A DNA stretch of 64,000 bases, from positions 434,001 through 498,000 of the forward strand of contig JARBJD010000010.1 of assembly GCA_033064195.1 (NCBI GenBank), read 5' to 3'. Positions 1 through 12,800 of the stretch are shown in pieces (positions within the stretch are counted from its first letter, which is position 1; each line of letters starts with the position of its first letter). Position numbers and translations under genes: made by a program. The notes below the pieces were generated by a model, which did not search any database, was not told where the DNA came from, and saw nothing but the letters and a program-made list of their open reading frames with translations. Source of the DNA: Blattamonas nauphoetae (taxonomy: Eukaryota; Preaxostyla; Oxymonadida).

Positions 1-2205
<2,205 letters not shown>

Positions 2206-2438
2206 GGTTATTGGTTTCTCTAGATCGAAGCCATAATCCATCGATAAATCCAAAATTACCTGTGAAGACGATAAATAGATTATTCTCGACCTGTTTTCGT
2301 TTTTAGAATATATGATGAAAGTGATTTTCATAATTTGAATTGAAATGTTCTTGAAATAAAGAAACTCAGACCGGATCGAAGGAAGAGACGAAAACCATGT
2401 CCAAAACAAGACAACATCCAAAAAATGAAATCGGTGTT

Positions 2439-5315
2439 TCAACGAGGATACGTTTGAACTTGCGGAGGGGCAAGTTGACCGCTCTGTCGAGGCTGTAATT
2501 GTGGTGGTTGGTACATGGTAAATTCATCCCCAACAAAACAATGTTCAATTGCTGGGAGTATAATACCTCTCGTAGGTTCTTGGTGAGGTAAATTCAGACT
2601 ATTTAGTTCCTTTGCTTCTTCTGTGAAGTAGGGAAAATTACTTGGCGCTCGATTTAGTTCTTGGGTAAGAATTGAACGACATAAATTGATGTCCTGATCT
2701 GACACACAATTGTGAGCAAGGGCTGTTGGAAGTTGTGACGCTTTCTTGATTGTTTCTTTAGAAAAACCTGTTCAAAAAATGATGTGATGCCACAGCTGAA
2801 ATGAAACTCGTACGAGTGAAATAGTCCTTCAGTTGATCCAAGACAACGATGTCGGTATTTTCAATTCCTTCTGAAATTAATAACTCCTTGATAGCGGCTT
2901 CCATGGTGATGAACCCATTGGACGACATGAACCAGGTTTCCACCGAATGGTGCGGTGATTCGACGATGTACTCATCCCCAATATCTCAATAATGATGACA
3001 TGAATTAATGGGAAGACAAAAGAGAAATTATGAAAGGATCTCTAACGAAATAATGACAAAAGTGAAGAGTCAGTAATAAGGAGAGAAGAACGAGCGAGGA
3101 CATCGAGTAAGTTCCCGATCTGCTTCTCCGATTCAGAAGGAGGTGTGTTGAGAGAGAGTGAAAAAGCTTCGGTATGTGCTTCAGACGAGGAATGGAAGGA
3201 GGACAAGATTTGAGAGATGGACTCAAGTGTGTTCTCAGCCGAAAACTGGACAACAGGAAGTGCACAAGAGAGAGAATGTGGAAAAGTGGTCTGAGACGAG
3301 CGGATAGCATCTTCCAATTGCTTCAGTTCGACCATTCTCGCTCGTTGACTCCGATTCAACTCTCGCCTTTCCTCAACCACCCGCGACAGGACGTCTGTGA
3401 CGTTGTCGCCAGGGAAGAACAGGGCTGTCAGCTTCGTCTGAAGTGATTTGAGAGGTGTGAAGTCTTCGCTCGATGATTCATCATCCAGATCGTCGGCAGG
3501 ATGGAATTCGGGAGTGTCCGGAGCAAACACTTGCTTCCCAAACGTTCGATGTGGATGATCTGCTTCTGTCATCATCACCATCATTGGTTGGGCCAGTTCT
3601 GCTTCGGTCATCATCACCATCATCGGCTGGGCCAGTTTCGGAGTGTCATTTTGGGGATGAGTGATTCGCTGTTTGGCTGCTCGTGAGAGGTGGAAGGGAT
3701 GGATTGTGATGTGATGGGGAAGGAGTCGATCTTCGAACAGAAATGCTGTGTCGAACGAATGTGACCGAATCCGAGCTGGCAGAGTGTCTGCATCGAAAGG
3801 GTTTGAGAGTGTGATGAAAGGTTGTGTGTTTAGCGACAGATTTTCGCTGGCCTCTGAGTGGTTCAGGCTCATCTTTGAACTAATCTTTGGCAGCGGATGT
3901 GTGTGTTTTGGCGAGGTATCCACAGGGTTTGTGGTGTCAACAGGGTTTGTAGTGGCTTCTTGTTTGCTTGACTCTGTCGACTCGCTTGGGTTGTTGGTTG
4001 TCTCCTCGTTTTTGCTCTCTCTTCTTTCTGTCTGCGTGTTTTCTTCTTTCTTTGTTTGAGATTCGGCTGAATCAGCAACCTCTTTATCTTCGACGTGTAT
4101 GTCATCCTTCTCTTTGCCTTCCTTCTGATCTTTGCGTTCAGAGAGATCATCTTCTTCGGGTTTGGAGACATCGTCGTCCTCGAAGTGGTCTTCTTCTGGT
4201 TCCTTCTCGTCTGCTTGTTTGGGGCTCTCTTCGCTTTGCACAGGCGCAGATTGATTCCGTTCCCGCTCCTTTTGGAGCAGCATCTCTCGCATCTTCACAT
4301 AGTGGTCGTTTCCATCCCCCAATTTTGGTAAATCGTCCCATACTCTGAAACTGGCAATTGCATCGATTTCTGCGTGTGAATCAATGTCGTGTTCAGCACC
4401 TCCAGATGGCTTGGTGACCGGGGAAAAATGAGGAAGAGAATGGACTGATGATTGATCAGTTGAGTCGCGCCATTCGGAGTCACTTGTCCGTGCCACTGAA
4501 CGGGAACGGGAGAGGGTTGAACTTGTTTCGGACAGCGAAATAGGAGTCAGCATTTCAGCAAGAAGATAGAAACTGAGAATATCCCTTAGGAATCTCGGAG
4601 TCTGTTCATTTGAAAGAGATGGCGAAGAATACCTGTTCATGTGTGCTATTTGTCTGGCTAATTGGTACTAGTGCGAACTGTGAACCAAATGACAGACTTC
4701 CACTTGAGAGATGTGAAGGATAACTGTCACCTGGAGAACAGAACCAGAAATCTGATAGAAAGCAGTCTGTCGGGGAAGAAAAAGAGTACATAGAGAAAAA
4801 ATCATACGTGATTCTTCGATGGATACATAAACAGAAGTAGGAGAGAGATTGTTGTGTTGGACTCCTTGTTTCGAATGGAGATATTGCATGGTTTCCTTGG
4901 ATAGTTCGGGAAATTGATAGAAAAACATACCAAGATCTGGTGAAGCCAGACAAGCATAACATGATCAGTTATTGTGTCAAGAAGCATTGAAAGAGGGAGA
5001 ATTCTTTTTGTAATCAAGATTAATGAAGATTGATTTTCGAATGAATCAAGAACTGGAAGAATTCCCTCTTGATCACATTTGTTGAGCCACTGCAGACAAA
5101 ATAAAAGGAATTAGTGTTAGAGGACAGACGTAGAGGTTCATTTTGTACATTTCAAGAGTGGAAAGGGGTGATGAATCTTTGTTCACGTAAAAAATTGATA
5201 TAGCTTCGCCACTCTGTTTAATTGTTCCATGGTAGATTGTATAGATACTATGATTGTAATCAGTGTCAAGGAGGATCTGGTACTTCCCTGCAAGGGGCTC
5301 AAAGAAGTCAGCCAT
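2439..5315 (-). CDS. SCYL/CEX1-like pseudokinase with long acidic linker
   Basis: Exons (minus): 5130-5315, 4931-5089, 4808-4895, 4731-4766, 3047-4657, 2814-2984, 2439-2767; introns 35-73 bases, total 859 residues. The N-terminal 180 residues follow a kinase fold like SCYL1: WLHQILETMQYLHS, then HNNLS where HRDLK would stand (SCYL1 also has HNN), and SDFW in place of DFG. There is no glycine-rich loop, so catalysis is not expected. SCYL proteins act in Golgi-ER traffic and tRNA export, which is a possible role here by family only. The middle (about residues 200-560) is low complexity, Glu/Lys/Ser/Thr-rich, and includes a 13-residue tandem duplication. The C-terminal part has no clear HEAT repeats. 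The 62-base intron at 2985-3046 has an alternative donor 40 bases upstream, so that joint is less certain. The start lies 6 bases from an inverted repeat. Confidence 0.72.
3562..3639. repeat. 39-base tandem duplication inside the SCYL-like gene
   Basis: Two adjacent 39-base units, differing at only a few bases, encode LAQPMMVMMTEAE followed by LAQPMMVMMTEAD on the minus strand. The reading frame is kept, so this is an in-frame tandem duplication of 13 residues in the low-complexity linker. Confidence 0.85.
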
Positions 5316-5320
5316 TCCTG

Positions 5321-5798
5321 TACAGGTATGGCTCGAAGAACTGGGACCGAATTTTTCTCCCTCAATATTGCATTATTTCATTTTTCCTTTAAATTCACCA
5401 GTGAAAGTGGTCATTCTCCTTATTTTGAAAAAACACCGAGATAAACTAAAATTCTCCAAAATGAAGTGCGGGTGTTTGCGATCAATTGTCCCTCGTCCTA
5501 TCGAGTGATCCTCTGTGACTCTCGTCCAACAAACTTCGCCTCCATCATGTGTATGTTCCTCTTCTTCATTATTTCCGTCCTATCTGCCCTTTCCAGCGCG
5601 AATGAGTTTTATGACTTCCTCCTCACTCAATTAGGCAAAGATGAGCTATTGGACCCTGGAAATGGTATGACATGCTAGTTTAAGTCTTTTAACCTTTCTC
5701 TTCGATTTAGATGGTTGTCGTACCTTTTTTGTGTACTTTAAGAGGATGATCGCAATAAATTGTCCGGTCTAATCATACTGCTCCTTGATACGTGACAA
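5321..5798 (+). repeat. Left arm of a 477/478-base inverted repeat
   Basis: Bases 5321-5798 read on the plus strand match 9154-9630 read on the minus strand. I compared them by eye along the whole length. They are identical except for one T in a homopolymer: six T at about 5735 here and five in the other arm. The arm starts at TACAGGTATGG, six bases upstream of the SCYL-like start codon, and ends at GTGACAA, after which the two copies diverge abruptly. It carries a short reading frame with a signal-peptide-like start (listed separately). Confidence 0.93.
5547..5772 (+). CDS. Possible short secreted peptide, left-arm copy
   Basis: Putative exons 5547-5664 and 5711-5772, joined by a 46-base GT-AG intron (GTATGA to TTTAG), would give 59 residues. 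The first 18 residues (MCMFLFFIISVLSALSSA) look like a cleavable signal peptide, followed by NEFYDFLLTQLGKDELLDPG. An open frame without an ATG extends further upstream, so the true start is uncertain. The right-arm copy differs by one T and would end in another frame, so at most one copy keeps this C-terminus. No family is recognised, and the frame could be a fragment of a larger gene. Confidence 0.25.
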
Positions 5799-6420
5799 AA
5801 ATCCGGACAGGGAGAATTAAATACAGATTTCTGGACTAGAACTGTCTCGATACCCTGACATGTGGTTCTGTTGAAGGTTCCTGAAGTTCGAGAATGGAGC
5901 GCGGAAAACACCAGAGATTGCCCATTTATCGTGTCTCTATTCCTTTTTCCTGTAATTCTACTCCTTCCACATCGCATTCATGTCTCTTTCTCCTTTCTTT
6001 CTTCATAGTCCTCTTCACACTGAGGCAAATTGATTCAATCGCGATTGGTGAAATGTGGAATCTTAAAAATGAACAAATAAGATCTTCAACAGCATTTTTC
6101 TCCAAAGAGGACGTCCAATCTTGCTCATTAGTCACTCGTTTCTCCTTCTGATCGGTGTTTTGCGATGTTCTGTTTTGTGTCCAATCAAGATCGGTACAAA
6201 CAGGTGACTTTGAAACAAAATAAGAAAGTTGAAGTCAAACCCTGATTCCCTTCAGTTGATTGATAGGGTTGACGCACAGCAGGTGGACAGACGGTTGTTT
6301 TCATTCTTGACCATCACGAAACTCCAAAATAACCACATGTCAAGGTCTCGATACTTCCCTAGTCCTAAAGTCTGTCTTTTATTCCCCTGTCCTGTTTATA
6401 GCCACAGATAAAGCCAAATT
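5799..6420. other. Spacer inside the inverted-repeat module; no gene seen
   Basis: This is about 620 bases between the left arm and a decayed gene fragment. It holds only short open frames without recognisable motifs, conserved start context or splice-closed exons. I see nothing that can be annotated. Confidence 0.6.
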
Positions 6421-6892
6421 ATGAGAAAATTGGCCTGTTTTCGGCCACCTTTGTCAGCTCCATCTCCCGCATGAAGCAGAACTCAGTCCAGCGTTCGATG
6501 ATGTGAGGGACGGACTGTTTGGCCTTCTAAAGAGCATCTGCTGCGCGGGCTGTGTTGTGGAGGATGTGTTGAAAGTAGAGGGAAGCGAGGATCCAGACGG
6601 ACGAGGCATTTGTGAAGCGCTGTGTGCCGAACGTGAGCAGGTTTACCAAAAACAACTGCACGTTTGGATCGGAGCGAAGAGACTCGATTAGGGTGAATCG
6701 GACAGCTCGTTCGAATTGATGCGAGTGTCGGTATTTGGGAAGCTTTCGGGAGGACATGTGCTGGTTGGCGATGATGACAGACTGTTGCGGAGGCAGAGGC
6801 TGCAGTTGGAGAGGAGGTAGACTGGCACGGGAGCCGATACGGGAGCCCGAAGAGAGGTTCAGTCGTATTTTTCCGAAGTTATCGGCAACCAA
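6421..6892 (-). pseudogene. Decayed fragment resembling TPR-type (TmcB/TmcC-like) large proteins
   Basis: An open frame on the minus strand (6892 down to 6527) ends in TAG and the same frame then continues with coding character (KAKQSVPHIIERW and onward) to about 6421. The text around YRHSHQFERAVRFTLIESLR, LVNLLTFGTQRF and LYFQHILHNTARAADAL has the helical-pair spacing of TPR-like arrays found in large protist membrane proteins of the TmcB/TmcC type. That assignment is recalled by pattern only. There is one in-frame stop and no start or splice context, so it is read as a gene fragment. It lies just downstream of the OTU-like gene, whose end it overlaps by 14 bases in another frame. Confidence 0.4.
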
Positions 6893-7854
6893 AGGCTACA
6901 ATCTTTTCTTCGATGGTATACCTCTTTTCTTTGGACTTCCTACACTTCTCTTTTGTCGCTTGTCTCCCCCACTGCACGGTTTTTCTGCTGGTTTTGCTTT
7001 TTCTTTTCTTTTCGCTACTCACTGATTGCTTCGAAAAGAAAATTCTAAAATGAAAGGCAAACCGTCGTTTCCTGCCAGCGATTGGATTTTGCGAGTACAA
7101 AACGTTCGCTTGAGCCCACTGAAGGTCAGACAACAGTGGTTGAAAATGCTGGCTCTCCCTTGAGTAGGAGAGGTGAATAATGCGGCCATCGGTGAAATGA
7201 ACAGGGCATGGCAAGCAGGGATTGTCAGGAGTCCAAATCACAATTGAGAGTTGAAAAGCGTGTGACAAACAGTGATTTGCGATGAAATCGGCATATGTCC
7301 CGTCCACTTTCATCTCATTATAGTATTGATCCGCTGAAATTGGGGGCGTGAAGAGCGATAGACAACCTAGGTAAAATTGAGAATGTTGTTTGAAATACTC
7401 GCAGGTGATTTGTCTTAGATAAGAGAAATGATCCTCCGTGTTTGTCAGGGAGACAGAAACGCTTCGGAAGAAGCAGTTTCCGTCCCCCATTACCGGCCAT
7501 TTGTGATGTGATGACCTTGGATCGGTAAAAGAACGTAAATGGCGGAGATCCGAATCCGCATCATCAGGAGTGTACCCCATTACAACTTGATTGATGTGGG
7601 AAATAGTTTGGTTGGGAGGATCAAAGGATACTTTTCGGATGGATGCAGGAATGTGTAGGTCGACAGAGTTGGTGGTCGGAAAACTGCCCGCTGGAATTGT
7701 GTTCGTTGAATGGACTAGTGTTTCGATTGAGTTGTGAATTGGTGCCACTTCATCTGTGAGTGTGTGTTGTGAAGGTTTCGATGCTTGTTGAGGAGAAGGG
7801 AGAGAGTTGATAGGATGTGATGATGTGAACGAATTCACGCATTTCTGACCTAAT
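6879..7854 (-). CDS. OTU-family cysteine protease-like gene, 5' end cut by mariner
   Basis: The frame carries the OTU signature GDGNCFFRSVS near base 7480 (catalytic Asp and Cys), then DGTYADFIANHCLSHAFQL and, further on, SYSRESQHFQPLL, where His would complete the triad. The order and spacing (about 100 residues from Cys to His) fit OTU1/OTUB-like deubiquitinases. About 120 residues of Ser/Thr/Pro-rich sequence precede the domain and a very basic tail follows. At its 5' end the frame runs directly into the end of a mariner element at about 7855, so the original start is lost and no upstream exon was found beyond the transposon. If still transcribed it would need a new start. The protein would remove ubiquitin; its substrate is unknown. 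Confidence 0.6.
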
Positions 7855-8979
7855 TCAGATGAGTAATGTAATAAAAATGAAACCTTCGTTGTAATACTCA
7901 CCATTGTGTTCCACAACCCATCTTAGTCTTGTGATCCAATTTTCGAAAACCATAACTTTTGTTTCGGGGCTGATCTCAGCCATCAGTTTCGCCAAGTGAC
8001 TCTCCATGTGTTGATGATTTGATGCTGAAATTCCTTGAAGCTTATATTTGAGGTACGGAAAGAGGAAAAAGTCGGATGGCGCAAGATCTGGAGAATGGGC
8101 TGGGTGTTCGAGGATCGAGAGGTTCGCCAGACTCAAAGCCGCAAGCGAAATACGAGAGTGATGAATACTGGCATTATCCTGATGTATGAATACCTCTTTA
8201 CTTTCATTTCCTTCCCTTTCTCTCCATATTTTCAACCTTTCCAACACATTTTCTATGTATACAATGGAATCAACGTTTGTGTCAGGGTCGACACATTTAA
8301 CAACTGGGGTGTCCTCAACCCCCCACCAGATGAGTGCCATTGTTTTTGGCACTTATTGATTTGCGTACGATTGTCGGAAGCGGAGCCCCTGCTCGATCCA
8401 GGTATGTTTGTGTTGGTATTCTAAATAGAACCATGATTCGTCCCCTGTTAGAATATTGTGGAACTGAGTAGATCGTTGGGATTGCAGAAATGCACCCATG
8501 GATTGAGAGAGAATCATCCGTTGTAGTTTCAGCTCGGGAGACAGTTCGAAAGGGACATACCGGTTTGTGACCTTTCGTAATTTCAATTCATTTTTCAAAA
8601 TCTTCTTCACAGTTGTCCTTGCGCAGGGTATTCGTGTCGCAAACCACCTTGTGGATGCGTGCGGATTTTCTGAGACGAGTTGCCGCAATTTTTCGCGAAT
8701 TTCAACATTTTTTGGGAGTCCAGGAGGAGAGAGAGTGATAAAACGGAACCGATTTTGCTGTAATTCTCCGTAAATTCGAGAGATCGACGATTTTGAAGGA
8801 TGATCCTTTGGAAAGGCGAGTCGACATTTCACAAGGCATTCTTTTTGTGTCAGTTTGAGTTGGAAACAGAAATAGATGATCGAACGATCACGATATCGAA
8901 CAAGAGCAGATGACATTTTTAAATCATGGGCAAGATCAGACAAGAGAACAAAAAATAGAATTAATTGTATATGAATCAA
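7855..8979 (-). mobile_element. mariner (DD34D) DNA transposon, one in-frame stop
   Basis: The transposase reads on the minus strand from the ATG at 8914-8916 (open frame from 8979) to the stop at 7855. It has two helix-turn-helix stretches (ending near PSKSSISRIYGEL and CARTTVKKILKNELKLRK), then TGDESWF, then HQDNASIHHS, then HSPDLAPSDFFLF. Between the second Asp (of QDN) and the last Asp (of PSD) there are 34 residues, the DD34D spacing of mariner. A single TAA interrupts the frame near 8353, between SYANQ and VPKTMALIWWG; otherwise it is continuous, about 353 codons. Terminal inverted repeats and a TA duplication could not be fixed by eye. It is inserted at the 5' side of the OTU-like gene. 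Probably non-autonomous now. Confidence 0.85.
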
Positions 8980-9153
8980 TGTGAAATGAAATGAAAAAGG
9001 GTGGAAATGAAAACAGATTCAGTAATATGATAAAACTCCTGGGCTCTTGTCCGATTCTCCTCAATCTTCAAAAATCTCTTATGGTTGTATCTTGTTTACT
9101 GTCTCGACTTCATTCGGGTAAAATGCGTTATTTCCGCACTTTGGTTATGGTGA

Positions 9154-9630
9154 TTGTCACGTATCAAGGAGCAGTATGATTAGACCGGACAATTTATTGC
9201 GATCATCCTCTTAAAGTACACAAAAAGGTACGACAACCATCTAAATCGAAGAGAAAGGTTAAAAGACTTAAACTAGCATGTCATACCATTTCCAGGGTCC
9301 AATAGCTCATCTTTGCCTAATTGAGTGAGGAGGAAGTCATAAAACTCATTCGCGCTGGAAAGGGCAGATAGGACGGAAATAATGAAGAAGAGGAACATAC
9401 ACATGATGGAGGCGAAGTTTGTTGGACGAGAGTCACAGAGGATCACTCGATAGGACGAGGGACAATTGATCGCAAACACCCGCACTTCATTTTGGAGAAT
9501 TTTAGTTTATCTCGGTGTTTTTTCAAAATAAGGAGAATGACCACTTTCACTGGTGAATTTAAAGGAAAAATGAAATAATGCAATATTGAGGGAGAAAAAT
9601 TCGGTCCCAGTTCTTCGAGCCATACCTGTA
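9154..9630 (-). repeat. Right arm of the 477/478-base inverted repeat
   Basis: Reverse complement of 5321-5798 with one missing T in a homopolymer. It lies 197 bases downstream of the CBM20-domain gene. The two arms enclose 3,355 bases. Because both arms are nearly identical, the duplication is recent, the arms exchange sequence by gene conversion, or one copy is an assembly artefact. Confidence 0.93.
9203..9404 (-). CDS. Possible short secreted peptide, right-arm copy
   Basis: This is the same signal-peptide-like start as in the left arm. Putative exons are 9287-9404 and 9203-9240 with the same 46-base intron, giving 51 residues. Owing to the one-base homopolymer difference the last residues read CRTFLCTLRG instead of the left-arm ending. 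No homologue is recognised and no start is proven. Confidence 0.22.
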
Positions 9631-9827
9631 TAAAGAGAGTGTGGGTTTGATTTATCACTTGTCGAAATGAGAAACTTGAAAGTGATTGCATCAACCAGTA
9701 ATGTTATTGATGTAATATAATTAAATATTGAGTGAAATAAAGACATCCCAACAAAAAGAAATTAACCACATGTTTTTCTGTGCAAGGAACATTAGTTCCC
9801 TTCATTAAGGATAAATGAACGGTGATC

Positions 9828-12800
9828 CTAGGAAAAAGACAGAATAAGAAAAAGAAAAATGCCAACATTGAACGAGAGATCGAACTTCAGCTGATCAGAA
9901 ACAGACACTGAGCTGTGAACGAAGAATTCCCTGTTGTCGCCGTCCTCCCATTCCTAGAAACGATAAAGAATAAAGAGAGAACATACCCGTGAACCCCCCT
10001 GTCGGACGAGTTTGAATTTGAGTGATGTATCACGTGGAAGAGTGTATGTAAGTGTTTGAGATCCGTTCGAAGGCCCTTCTTTGGCTTGGAAGGCAGCATC
10101 TGCGTTCCAATCAAAGAAAGGAGCTCCTTCTCCAGCAATCACAACAGGTTCGTTGGATTCAATGACGAAAGAGACAGTAACAAAGGGCGATTGAGAGTTG
10201 TCCTTCTTTTCCTCTTCCTTCAGTTCTTCAGTGTTCTCCAATTGGGTCTCCTCTTTCTGGTCTTCTTTGTGATCACTGTTCTCCTCTTCCTTCAGCTCTT
10301 CTTTGTTTTCATTGTTCTCCTCGTGGCCGTCATGGCTTGCATCCACCTGTTCTCCTTCAACCTCATCCACCTTCTCTTCTGCGTGTGCGTCCTGAGAACT
10401 GTTATCCTCTTTCTTTTCTTCTTCCACTGGCTCGTTAATGTTGTGATGTGTCTCTTCTTGGTTCTCCGTCACAGAGGTTTCATCTTTCACTTCCTCCGCT
10501 TTGGCTTCTTCTTGTTTCTCACCATCATCCTCTTTCTCTTCGTTCTCATCGGTTTCTTGTTTCTTCTCTTCTTCTGGAGTCTCCCCTTGAACATCATCTA
10601 CAACCTCATTCTCCTCCTTTTCCTCAACACTTTCTCCTTCCTTCTCCTCTTCTTTCTTTTCTTCTTGATTCGCAGATTCTTCCTTCTGTTCTTCGGGATC
10701 ATCAACTTTTGCTTCTTCCTCCAGTTTTTCTTCTTCGTTTGTTGCTCTTTCTGAAACTTGCTCGTTCCCCTCCTCTTCCTTCTTTTCCTCTTCTTTTGTG
10801 ATGTCTGCTTTTTCCTCTGCTGAAGCGTCCCCAGTCTCCTCCGACTTCTCTTCTTCGTTCACATCTTGTTTCGTTTCTTCAGGAGAATCGTCTTTCGTTT
10901 CTTCTTTTTTGTCTTCTTGCTTCTCTTCAGTGTTCACTGCGTCTTCCGGGACTTGTTCGTCTTCTTGTTTCTCTGTTTCCGGTTCTTTTTTCTTTTCCTC
11001 AGCTTGTTCTTTCCCTTCTTCGATCGATTCTTCTTTCTCTTCTGTCTTCAGCTCTTCTTCTTCCTTCTCGTTCTCTTCTTTTGGTTCATGCTTCACTTCC
11101 TCCTCCTCTGCCTCCTCTTCCTTTCCTTCCGTTCCGACCTGTTCTTCCTTCTCTTCCGTTCCGACCTGTTCTTCCTTCTCTTCTGTGCACGGTGACTCCT
11201 CCTGAGTCTCACCCACTTTCTCTTCTGCATCGTGTTCTTCGGACATTCCCTCTGTTTTCTCTTCGGCAACATTTTCTCCCTCGTTCTCCTCTTTGGTTGG
11301 TTCTTCTTTCACTTCCTCTTTGGTTGGTTCTTCTTTCACTTCCTCTTTGGTTGGTTCTTCTTTCACTTCCTCTTTGGTTGGCTCTTCTTTCACTTCCTCT
11401 TTGGTTGGTTCTTCTTTCACTTCCTCTTTGGTTGGCTCTTCTTTCACTTCCTCTTTGGTTGGCTCTTCTTTCACTTCCTCTTTGGTTGGCTCTTCTTTCA
11501 CTTCCTCTTTCTGTTCCTCAATTTCTGCGGTCCGATCATCTTCTTTTTCCGGCTCAGCTGGAATGTTATGGGTCTCGTCTTCATTGTCCTCCATCGCATC
11601 CCCCTCCTCGAGATCATCCAGTTGAATCTGAGATTCGTTAATGTCGATGTTCTCGTCCTCATTCTTGTGTTCTTCCTCTTCCTCCTCCTTCCGTTCCTCC
11701 TCCTTACCCTCTCTCTCCTCCTCATCCTTGCCCTCCCTTTCCTCCTCTTCTCCTCTCTCGTCGTGTCCTGTTCCCTCACCATTCTCCTCTCCCTCGTCAA
11801 CCTTTTGCGGTGGAGCCTCGTAAATAATGCCATCTTCGATGTCATCTTCCGGTCGAGGGCGAAGTGTGGGTTCGATGTTTGACATGACATGCTTCAATCC
11901 CGGCGAATCCTCCTCGCTGCTGTCCGATACTTCAAGGTCATCCTTATCATCCTCCTCGTCCTGTTCCTCATGTTCCGACTCGACAACCTCAAACATCCTT
12001 GGGTCAATCGTTTCCGACATGGGGATCGGCTCGTATCGCTCAAACTCATCGGTGTGTCGCATCGTCTCATCGAATGTTGGGGCAGGGCCAGTGATGCCTG
12101 CATTCCATTCAGGTCGTCCATATAAACGACGTCGCTCTTCTTCCGATCGCAAGTTCTGGCGACGTTGTTGTGCTCTTGTGACACTGGGAGACGCGACACT
12201 CGATTCTGAGACGGCTGTCAAGTGTGGGAGGTAGTCCTGCCTATATCGTCTCCTTTCCAACTGTCGTCTTCGTTGTTCCGCTTTTTCTTCTTCTTCTTGC
12301 TGTTTCTTCATTTTTTGAAGATTATTCAATCGCAGGCGTTCAGTCTGGGTCGTTCGGATCGCTGGTGGTGATTCTGGGATAACCGCCGTCTTTTTCCGAT
12401 GTCGAGGAACAGCACGCCCAGAACTCGGCAAATTGATACTATAGAGTGCACTGATTGACGCTGTCATTTGTTCGTAAGAGATGAGACTGGCCGGATGGAC
12501 CATGTCTGCATCTGTGACAACCTGACCCTTCTTTGAGAACAATCCCATTTTATGTGTGGTGATATTGTTTCTGTAGTCTTCAAGATCAGCGGGGGAAACA
12601 TAAGACGACCTAATAACGAAAGAATTGGCCATTTGATTTGGAGTTTTCTTCTGATCTTGATATCGTGACGGGTCGTTCTCTCCAAATTGTGGTTCTTCAC
12701 TTAAAGCGGGTGTCATATACTCTTCTGTGTTAGTTTTGCCTTGATAAGGTGTGGCCTCAGTTGCTATTGACTCCTTGGTCGGACTGGCATCTTCTTCTTG

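Noticed and set aside
7850-9020. Terminal inverted repeats of the mariner from the similar texts near 7855 and 9010
   Set aside because: The two CAGAT--TAAT stretches are in direct, not inverted, orientation and match only weakly, so they are not accepted as termini.
10056-11890. Long open frames on the plus strand opposite the CBM20 gene, rich in Phe, Leu and Ser
   Set aside because: They are the antisense of the Glu/Lys codon repeats (TTC, CTC, TCT). The minus frame has clean splice joints and a domain, the plus frames have none.
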